Source: Enhygromyxa salina
GTDB taxonomy: Bacteria; Myxococcota_A; Polyangia; Nannocystales; Nannocystaceae
DNA: 64,000 nucleotides
NCBI RefSeq assembly: GCF_000737335.2
Contig: NZ_JMCC02000037.1
Location: forward strand, 1 to 64,000
Direction: 5' to 3'
Positions 54,162 to 61,149 of this stretch are shown here, in pieces (position 1 is the stretch's first letter; each line of letters opens with the position of its first letter). Below the pieces are notes generated by a model that had not been told where the DNA came from, searched no databases, and was given only the letters and a program-made list of their open reading frames with translations. Position numbers and translations under genes: made by a program.

Positions 54162-54596
54162 TCACACGCGGGTGACGCTGCCGTCGGTACGCAGGGCGAG
54201 CATCACGGGCTCGAGCGCGCAGGCTTGCGCGAGCGTGTTGGAGATGGTCCCGAACTTGCGGATGTTCTTGTGCAGCAGGGCGCAGCGCACCGCGGGCTCG
54301 TCGGTGTGCACGCGCAGCTCGTAGGATGCACGGATGATCCGAGGCGGAGCGTCTTGTCGCTCCAGCTCGACGTCGACCTGCGCGGCCGAGTAGGCGAAGG
54401 GCAGCATCTGGCCGAAGCGCTCGACGTTCTTGAGCACGCAGGCGGCCAGCGACGCGGCCAGCAGGTGCGCCGGCCCGGGCACCGCGTCGCCCATCGTCGG
54501 GCTCCCGTCGAACTCGATCTGCGCGGCGAGGGTGTGAATGCGTCCGGTGACGCCGGGTTGGTTGTCTCCGCGCGCGCGGTAGATGTTGCTGGTCAT
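54162..54596 (-). CDS. OsmC/Ohr-family redox protein
   Basis: The 144-residue protein (ATG 54596) has the OsmC layout: an N-terminal beta sheet, FDGSPTMGDAVPGPAHLLAA with SLAACVLKNVER (Cys53 on the long helix), and a second conserved Cys in NTLAQACALEP (Cys126). An extra Cys105 lies between them. The family uses the two Cys to reduce organic hydroperoxides. There is no export signal. It lies just upstream of, and is likely transcribed with, the ArsC-VOC gene, linking oxidative and arsenic stress. It is divergent from the membrane protein gene at 54716. Confidence 0.88.
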   Translation of the reverse strand: MTSNIYRARGDNQPGVTGRIHTLAAQIEFDGSPTMGDAVPGPAHLLAASLAACVLKNVERFGQMLPFAYSAAQVDVELERQDAPPRIIRASYELRVHTDEPAVRCALLHKNIRKFGTISNTLAQACALEPVMLALRTDGSVTRV

Positions 54597-54715
54597 GGAC
54601 TTGGCTGGGGACGGCGCCAGTGTGGACGACCTGCTCGTCGATGACCACAGCCGGAGTCGACAGTACGGTAGCCGATGGCGCGCCGCTGCGGCGAGACGCC
54701 GTGGTAGCGTAGCGA

Positions 54716-55132
54716 ATGGCCGCCCAGACCCTGCGCCGAGGCTTTCACGTCGCCGCCGCGTTCAACATCCTTGGCACCTTGCTGTTCAGCCGCGGCCTGA
54801 CCAACGACCTGCTCGGTGAGCTCGATCCCGGCGTGTTCGGCATCCCAGGTCTGCTGCTCATCTGCATCTGGGGCCTGGCCTATCTCGCGCTCGCGGACAG
54901 CTTCGAGGCCGCGCCCCGGGTCGCGCTGGTGTTTGCAATCGAGAAGCTGTTCTACGTCGGCAACTGGATCTGCTGGCTCACAATCCACGGCGGCGAGCTC
55001 GGCGAGGTCTGGTCCCGCGACCCCATGACCGCCGTCTTCTACGCCAGCTACGGTCTCGGCGACGGCGCCTTCGCGCTGTTCTTCATCTACGTGTGGACGC
55101 GACGGCCTCCGGCCGGTGATGGCCGAATATAG
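54716..55132 (+). CDS. Small four-helix membrane protein
   Basis: The 138-residue protein (ATG 54716) is very hydrophobic, with about four membrane segments (FHVAAAFNILGTLLFSR, FGIPGLLLICIWGLAYLALA, VALVFAIEKLFYVGNWICWL, GDGAFALFFIYVW). No family name is recognised. It lies 14 bp before the SDR gene and probably forms an operon with it. A broken second copy of this gene is found at 16548-16760, so the gene has been duplicated within this genome. Confidence 0.75.
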   Translation: MAAQTLRRGFHVAAAFNILGTLLFSRGLTNDLLGELDPGVFGIPGLLLICIWGLAYLALADSFEAAPRVALVFAIEKLFYVGNWICWLTIHGGELGEVWSRDPMTAVFYASYGLGDGAFALFFIYVWTRRPPAGDGRI

Positions 55133-55146
55133 TAGTCTCCCGGCGC

Positions 55147-55950
55147 ATGGACGTCGCAGGCAAGCTCGTCGTGATCACCGGTGCCAGCCAGGGCATGGGC
55201 GCCGGCACTTCGCTGGCCCTCGGCAAGCAAGGCGCGCGGGTGATCCTGGTCGCCCGCACAAAGGCCAAGCTGCAGGCGATCGCCGATCAGATCACCGCGG
55301 CCGGCGGCGAGGCCCACGTGCGCCCCTGCGACCTCTCGGATCCGGCCAGCGTCACGGCCCTCGGCGAAGAGGTGACCAGCTCGCTCGGGGTCCCCGACGT
55401 GATCATCAACAACGCCGGCGCCGGCCGCTGGCTGGCCGTCGACGAGACCCCGCTCGAAGAGGCCGTGCAGATGATGCAGGCGCCCTACTTCGCGGCCTTC
55501 TTCGTCACCCGCGTGTTCTTGCCCGCGATGATCGAGCGCCGCAGCGGCCTGATCGTCAACGTGCAGTCGCCCATGAGCCGGGTGGTCGCGGGCGGGTGCA
55601 CCGGCTACGCCGCCTGCCGCTGGGCGCTGCGCGGCTTCAACGAGGGCCTGCGCGCGGATCTGCGGGGCACCGGTGTGCGGGTGACCGAGGTGATGTTTGG
55701 CGAGGTGACCTCGGACTATTGGGACAACAACCCCGGGGCCAAAGAGCGCTTGCCGGGGATCGCCAATATGCTGATCCCAACGATGACCACCGAGCAAGTT
55801 GGCGCCGCGATGATCAAGGCGATCCGCGCAGAGCGGCGGGTGTTCATGCGGCCGTTCATGCTCACCGTGATCGTGTGCCTGCTTTGGATGTTCCCTTCAT
55901 TCGTCCGCTGGCTCACCGTCCGCACCGGCTGGCAACGAGAGCTGTCTTAG
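55147..55950 (+). CDS. Short-chain dehydrogenase/reductase with YxxxR active site and C-terminal membrane anchor
   Basis: The 267-residue protein has the SDR cofactor motif TGASQGMG (residues 11-18), the NNAG motif (88-91), the catalytic Ser141 (NVQSPMS) and Tyr154. The usual catalytic Lys of YxxxK is replaced by Arg158 (GYAACRWAL). The active-site lysine is normally essential, so activity may be altered or lost. After the Rossmann domain, residues ~235-260 form a hydrophobic segment (PFMLTVIVCLLWMFPSFVRW) that could anchor it to the membrane. The 14-bp spacing links it to the small membrane protein upstream. The substrate is unknown; a lipid is plausible given the anchor. Confidence 0.9.
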   Translation: MDVAGKLVVITGASQGMGAGTSLALGKQGARVILVARTKAKLQAIADQITAAGGEAHVRPCDLSDPASVTALGEEVTSSLGVPDVIINNAGAGRWLAVDETPLEEAVQMMQAPYFAAFFVTRVFLPAMIERRSGLIVNVQSPMSRVVAGGCTGYAACRWALRGFNEGLRADLRGTGVRVTEVMFGEVTSDYWDNNPGAKERLPGIANMLIPTMTTEQVGAAMIKAIRAERRVFMRPFMLTVIVCLLWMFPSFVRWLTVRTGWQRELS

Positions 55951-55965
55951 GTCTTCTAGAGGTTG

Positions 55966-58900
55966 TTACAGACCCTTGCGCCTGGCCCGACGCGCGGCCC
56001 GACGATTGGCCTGGCGGCGCTCGACCTTGCGGCGGATCACGTACAGCGACGGCACCAAGATCAAGGTGATCGTCGTTGCGAAGATCAACCCATAGCCCAG
56101 CGCCAGCGACATCGGTGACAGCAGCGCGTCGCGGCCCCCCAGCCCGTACGCGGTCGGCATCACCCCGGCGACGGTCGTGAGCGTGGTCAGCAGCACCGGG
56201 CGCAGGCGCTGGGTCGCGATGTTGGCGACCTCGTCGATCAGCTCGGCCAAGCCGCCGTCGCCGGTCCCCGTCTGATTGAGCGAGGTCACCATCACGATCG
56301 AGTCGTTCACGACCACACCCGACAGACCCGTGATCCCAAGCAGGGCAAACAGCGAGATCGGGATCTGGTGGGCGGCGTAGGCCCAGACCACGCCGACCAA
56401 CCCTAGCGGCACGGCCGAGACCACGAACATCGCCTGGGTCAGCGAGCCCGTCAGCAGCATCACCACCATCACGATCCCGATCAGCGCGAGCACGAACACG
56501 GTCGGCATCTCGCCCAGGGTCTCGCCGGTCTTGGTCGCCTCGCCGCCAATTTGCACGCGGACCTGGGGCTCGTGCTCGGCGAAGCGCGGCAGCAGCTCGG
56601 CCTCGATCGTCTTGGCCAGCGAGGTCGCGGTCTCACCCGAGCCCGGCAAGATCCCCGAGGTCAAGGTCGTGGTCCGGATCCCGTCGCGGCGGTGGTAGGT
56701 CGCGAGCGCGTCGACCTCGATCGGCTCGACGAAATTGCGCAGCGCGTGCATCCGGCCGTCCTCGCCGCGCACGGGCGTTGACAGCAACAAGTCGAGATCG
56801 GCCCGCGCGGCCGGATCGAAGCGGACCCGGATCGCCACGCGCTCGTCGAGGTCGCGCAGCTCGGTCACCGGGATCCCGAAGAACGCGGCCTTGACCGTGC
56901 GCGAGATGGTCTCGACGTCGACCTGCTCGAGCGCCATGCGGCGGTGATCCAAGCGCAGATCGACCTGCCGGATCCCCGGTCGTTGATCACTCTCGAGATC
57001 GACGACCGCCGGCAGCCCCTGCAAGTAGGCCCGGACCTCATTGCTGACTTGGCGGCGCAGCCCGTCGTCGTTGCTCGACACGTGGATCTCGACGGGCCGG
57101 CCCATCGGCGGCCCGATCCGCGCGGCCTCGTAGACCACCTCGAGCTCTTTGGACACGTGCAGCTCTTGCTTGACCCGGGCGATCCAGGCCGCGGCCGAGT
57201 GCGCGCGCTCGTTGCTCAAATACACGGTGACGAAGCCCTCGTGATCGGCGACGCCGCGGTCCCGCTCGTTGCGGCGCACCTCTTGGTGGCCAACCCGCGC
57301 CGTGATCCCGTCGAGGTCGTCGCCAATGATCGCGGGCAGCTGCTGCTCGAGCCCACGCAGCAGCGCCTCGGTCCGCTCGATCGGGGTGCCAAGCGGGGCC
57401 GTGACCCGCAGGTAGAACGCCTCGGCGTCGTCCTGCGGGAACATGGTCACGGGCATCGACGTGCGCATGTACTGCACGGTGCCCACGAACAAGCTGGCGA
57501 ACACCAGCACCACCAGGCCCCCGTGGGGCAGCACCTTGCGCAGCACGGCCGTGTACACCCGCTCGAGCGCCTTGATGAACCCGGCCTTGGGCTTGGCCAG
57601 CGCGCGGGTCCGATCACCATGGCCCACGATGTGACTGGGCAAGATGAAGAAGCACTCGAACAGCGAGACCGCGAGGGTCAAGATCACGATCGTCGGGATC
57701 GCCCAGGAAAATTTACCCGGGATCCCGCCCAGCAAGAACAGCGGCGAGAACGCCAGGATCGTGGTCAGCGACGACCCGATCACCGGGATCGACATCTCCT
57801 CGGTGCCCTTGATCGCCGCCTCCTGTGGATCGACGCCGGCCTCGAGGTGAAACGCGATGCGCTCGGCGATGATGATCGCGTCGTCAACGACGATCCCGAT
57901 CACCAGCACGAAGCCAGCGAGCGAGACCATGTTGATCGAGATCCCCAGCGCCGGGATCAAGGCCGCGACCCCGAGCAGCGCGAACGGCAGCCCAAACGCG
58001 ACCCAGAACGCGATCCGAAACGACAAGAACAGCAGCAAGACCGCGAGCACCAACACCACGCCGCCGATCCCGTTGGTGATCACCACGTCGAGGCGGTTGC
58101 GGGTCTGGCGAGACACATCGTTGAAGGTGTGGACCTCGACGCCGTCCGGCAGCGGGAAGTCCTCGAGCAGCGCGTAGATGTCGTCGACCGTGTCGAGGAT
58201 GTCGGCGCTCTCGCGCTTGCGCACGATCAAGCTGAAGCTGGTCTTGCCGTTGGCGTGGACCCGCAGCCCGGTGTCTTCGCGGGTCTCGCGGATCTGCGCG
58301 ACGTCGCGGATCCGCAGCGCGCCGCCGTTGGCCCCGCGAAACCGGAGGATCGTGTCGCCGATCTGCGCGGCGTCGCGGTACTCGCCCGACATCACGACCT
58401 GGCGCTGCAGCGGGTACGCGCTCAGCCGGCCCCCGGTGCTCTTGACGTTGCGCCGCGAGAGCGCGGCCATGACCTCGTCTAGGGTCACCTGCTGGGCGCG
58501 CGCGCGGACCGGATCGAGCAACACCTCGATCTCGGGATCCCCGATCCCGACCTCCTCGACCTTGCCGACGCCGTTGATCTCTTGAATCCGCGGGCGCAGC
58601 AGCTCGACGACCTCGAGCGTCGCCGCCGTTGGGCCCGTCAGCGAGATCTCGAGCACCGCCGCCTTGGCCGGGTTGAAGCGGGCGAGCACGGGCGGCGCCT
58701 CGAGCTCGGCCGGGAAGTCTTGGATCGCGTCGATCGCCTTTTGCAGATCACGCTCGACGGCCTCGACCTCGCGCGGCGAGAGATCCTCGTAGAGGTTCAC
58801 GTTCACGACGGAGAGCCCGTCCTGCGAGACCGAGCTGTACTCCTCGACGCCGTCGATCTCGCGGATCGCTTCTTCGATCGGGTCGGTGATCTTCGACTCG

Positions 58901-59070
58901 ACGTCGTCCGGCGCGGCGCCAGGCAAGATCGTGGTGATCGCAACCGAGTTGATCGTGATCGCCGGAAACCCCTCGCGCTGGCTGCGGCTGACGACCAGCA
59001 GGCCGATCGCTAGCACCGCGATCGTGATCATGTGAACCAGCAGCGGCCGCGACAAGAAGAACCGAATCAC
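55966..59070 (-). CDS. RND-family efflux pump inner-membrane transporter (AcrB/MdtB-like)
   Basis: The 1,034-residue protein starts at GTG 59070, preceded by AGGAG at good distance. It has the RND plan: an N-terminal helix (RPLLVHMITIAVLAIGLLVV), two large periplasmic loops and about twelve membrane helices. The proton-relay Asp pair is in VLVIGIVVDDAIIIAERI. Other typical blocks are GAAPDDVESKITDPIEEAIR and LLGITGLSGVVVNDSIVMVT. It is a proton-driven exporter working with the adaptor encoded 37 bp upstream. No outer-membrane channel gene is in the window, so a TolC-like protein must come from elsewhere. The substrate cannot be read from sequence. Confidence 0.93.
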   Translation of the reverse strand: MIRFFLSRPLLVHMITIAVLAIGLLVVSRSQREGFPAITINSVAITTILPGAAPDDVESKITDPIEEAIREIDGVEEYSSVSQDGLSVVNVNLYEDLSPREVEAVERDLQKAIDAIQDFPAELEAPPVLARFNPAKAAVLEISLTGPTAATLEVVELLRPRIQEINGVGKVEEVGIGDPEIEVLLDPVRARAQQVTLDEVMAALSRRNVKSTGGRLSAYPLQRQVVMSGEYRDAAQIGDTILRFRGANGGALRIRDVAQIRETREDTGLRVHANGKTSFSLIVRKRESADILDTVDDIYALLEDFPLPDGVEVHTFNDVSRQTRNRLDVVITNGIGGVVLVLAVLLLFLSFRIAFWVAFGLPFALLGVAALIPALGISINMVSLAGFVLVIGIVVDDAIIIAERIAFHLEAGVDPQEAAIKGTEEMSIPVIGSSLTTILAFSPLFLLGGIPGKFSWAIPTIVILTLAVSLFECFFILPSHIVGHGDRTRALAKPKAGFIKALERVYTAVLRKVLPHGGLVVLVFASLFVGTVQYMRTSMPVTMFPQDDAEAFYLRVTAPLGTPIERTEALLRGLEQQLPAIIGDDLDGITARVGHQEVRRNERDRGVADHEGFVTVYLSNERAHSAAAWIARVKQELHVSKELEVVYEAARIGPPMGRPVEIHVSSNDDGLRRQVSNEVRAYLQGLPAVVDLESDQRPGIRQVDLRLDHRRMALEQVDVETISRTVKAAFFGIPVTELRDLDERVAIRVRFDPAARADLDLLLSTPVRGEDGRMHALRNFVEPIEVDALATYHRRDGIRTTTLTSGILPGSGETATSLAKTIEAELLPRFAEHEPQVRVQIGGEATKTGETLGEMPTVFVLALIGIVMVVMLLTGSLTQAMFVVSAVPLGLVGVVWAYAAHQIPISLFALLGITGLSGVVVNDSIVMVTSLNQTGTGDGGLAELIDEVANIATQRLRPVLLTTLTTVAGVMPTAYGLGGRDALLSPMSLALGYGLIFATTITLILVPSLYVIRRKVERRQANRRAARRARRKGL

Positions 59071-59107
59071 GCCACGTCACTCCTGAACACGGCTGCGCAC
59101 CCGGGGC

Positions 59108-60313
59108 TCACGGCGCCGCCCCGGTCGGCGTGGCCGCGCTGGCGTGGCGGTTGGCGAGGGCCGGCGGCTCGATCTCGACCAAGACCGCGTCGGCGAGCGC
59201 GTGCTGGGCGGAAGTTGCGAGCAGCTCGCCGGGCTCGACACCCGCGAGGATCTCGACCTCGAGGTCCCCGTAGGCCCCCACCCGAACCTCGCGCAGCTCC
59301 GCCACGCGCCGCTCGAGCCCCTTTCCCACGCCCTCGCGCTGCTCATCTGACGCGGGCGTCAACACGAACACCGCGAGCTTGCCGGCCCGCCGGGTCAACG
59401 CGGCCCGCGGGATGAGCACGCGCTCGCCCCCCTTGTGCAGCGGCAGGGAGATCGTTGCGACCATGCCCCCGCGGATCCGCCCCTCGGGGTTGTCGAGGTG
59501 ATACTCGACATCGAACAGGCCCGTGACAGGATCGGCCGCTGGCGCGAGCGCGGCGAACTGGGCCAGCGTCGACTCGCCGCCCAGATCCTCGATCGTGACC
59601 AGCGCCTGGGCGTCTTGGTCGAGCCGCCCGATCTCGCTGCCGACGAGCCCAACCCGCACGCGGATCTTGGATAGATCGACCAAGTCGAGCACCGGCGCCC
59701 CAGCTCCGATCGTGTCGCCAACATCGACGAGCCGCCGCGCGACGACGCCAGCGATCGGTGCGCTCATCTTCGCGTCCTTCGACGAGCGCCGCGCCGACCC
59801 GAGCTCCGCCTTGGCCCCATCGAGGGCAGCCTGGGCCCGATCGACCGCGTGCTTGGCCCCATCGAGCTGGGCCGCGGCCAAGCTGCCCTTGGCGACCAAG
59901 CCCTGCTTGCGCTCGTACTCGGTGCGCGCGAGCTCGAGGTCGTGCTCGAGCGCCTCGACCCGGGCCGAGGCCCCCGACACCGCCAGCCGCTGCCGCGATC
60001 CATCGATGCGCAGCAGCAGCGCCCCGGCCTCGACCAAGTCGCCGTTGTCGACCGTCACCTCGAGCACCCGCCCGCCAACCTCCGCGCGCAAGTTCGCGTC
60101 GCGCCACGCCGAGGTCATGCCCGTCGCCGTGACTTCGCGTGCCAGCAGCCCCATGCGCGCCGAAGCGGCCTCGACCCGAATCGCACCCGCGCCCGGATCG
60201 ACGATCGCCTCGCGCGGCGCGGGGGCCTCGTCGACCTCGTTGCAGGCCGAACCGACCAAGCCAGTGACGACCGCGACCGCGATCAGAACACCGATCCCAG
60301 ACGGCCGAAGCAT
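59108..60313 (-). CDS. RND efflux periplasmic adaptor (membrane fusion protein) lipoprotein
   Basis: The 401-residue protein (ATG 60313) has a lipoprotein signal (LIAVAVVTGLVGSACNE). The lipoyl-like half-motif VDNGDLVEAGALLLRIDGS is followed by a long coiled-coil hairpin (LEHDLELARTEYERKQGLVA onward). The second lipoyl half is VARRLVDVGDTIGAGAPVLD, and beta-barrel and membrane-proximal domains follow. This is the standard adaptor of RND pumps and bridges the inner-membrane pump to an outer-membrane channel. It is the first gene of the pump operon. Confidence 0.92.
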   Translation of the reverse strand: MLRPSGIGVLIAVAVVTGLVGSACNEVDEAPAPREAIVDPGAGAIRVEAASARMGLLAREVTATGMTSAWRDANLRAEVGGRVLEVTVDNGDLVEAGALLLRIDGSRQRLAVSGASARVEALEHDLELARTEYERKQGLVAKGSLAAAQLDGAKHAVDRAQAALDGAKAELGSARRSSKDAKMSAPIAGVVARRLVDVGDTIGAGAPVLDLVDLSKIRVRVGLVGSEIGRLDQDAQALVTIEDLGGESTLAQFAALAPAADPVTGLFDVEYHLDNPEGRIRGGMVATISLPLHKGGERVLIPRAALTRRAGKLAVFVLTPASDEQREGVGKGLERRVAELREVRVGAYGDLEVEILAGVEPGELLATSAQHALADAVLVEIEPPALANRHASAATPTGAAP

Positions 60314-60402
60314 CTTCGATTGATCCCACGCAGGACCAGCGCGGTCAATGAGTGGCGCACGCAGGCGGGAAGCCCTTGCGCCAGCTGAACGCGCGAACGC
60401 AG

Positions 60403-61119
60403 CTACACCCGCTCCAACAGCTCGCGGGCGCGATCGGCTGGGACCGCCGCGAGCTCCGCGAGCTCATGAAACACCGCACGCTCCCGATCCCCGCGGTCGC
60501 TGGCCTGAACCAGCGGCGCGACCTCGTAGAGCACCGCCTCGCGGATCTCGGGCTCGAGCGCTGCGAGCCGCCCACCGAGCTGCTTTAAGTCTGGCGGCGA
60601 GTACAGCAGCATCGAGAGCTCGACCCGCCGCGCGACCGAGACCGGCATGCGCTCGAGCAGCGAGTCGAACTGGGCCGCCTCGGCGCTCGCGAGCTGGCCG
60701 TCGAGGTTGGCGAGCGCCGCCGCAAACCCGACCACCAGCTCGGCCCGGGTCGCCGCCTCTTGCGTCCAGCGCGAGCGCCACGCTTGGGCCTGCTCGGGGC
60801 TCACGCCGACCTTCTCTGCGATCCGATCGTGGACGGCCGCCTCGACCTCCGACCCGCTGCCGTCGGCCAGTGCCATTCGCCACGCCTGCTCGAGCAGCTG
60901 CTCGACAAAGTAGGGCAGCGGCGGCGAGAGCTCGGCGAAGCGACGCTCGAGCGACGGTCGATCACCAAGTAGATCCAGCCACGGCTGCATGTGCTCATCT
61001 TCGACGCTGGCGTCGACGAGCCGCAGGATCTGGTCCCACTCCCCAAACTCGAGCATGTCATCGGCGTGGGCGATCATGCCGCAGGCGACCAACGTCCACT
61101 CTTGCTCCGGTGTGAGCAT
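60403..61119 (-). CDS. TerB-like helical protein (two modules)
   Basis: The 238-residue soluble protein (ATG 61119) is all-helical. It repeats the TerB pattern of 'A-x-A-D-G/D-x2-x-x-E' twice: once at residues ~15-35 (MIAHADDMLEFGEWDQILRL) and again at ~80-105 (WRMALADGSGSEVEAAVHDR followed by IAEKVGVS). TerB-like modules bind metal through acidic residues and occur in tellurite-resistance and stress proteins. A third, weaker repeat follows. There is no signal peptide. It lies just after sppA on the same strand and upstream of the efflux genes, perhaps transcribed with sppA. Confidence 0.65.
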   Translation of the reverse strand: MLTPEQEWTLVACGMIAHADDMLEFGEWDQILRLVDASVEDEHMQPWLDLLGDRPSLERRFAELSPPLPYFVEQLLEQAWRMALADGSGSEVEAAVHDRIAEKVGVSPEQAQAWRSRWTQEAATRAELVVGFAAALANLDGQLASAEAAQFDSLLERMPVSVARRVELSMLLYSPPDLKQLGGRLAALEPEIREAVLYEVAPLVQASDRGDRERAVFHELAELAAVPADRARELLERV

Positions 61120-61149
61120 GTCTAGTTCTACGCCAACTGCGCGCAGCTG

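Noticed and set aside
56944..58482. Open frame of 512 codons opposite the RND transporter
   Set aside because: Composition is Arg/Asp/Gln-rich with no domain; antisense shadow.
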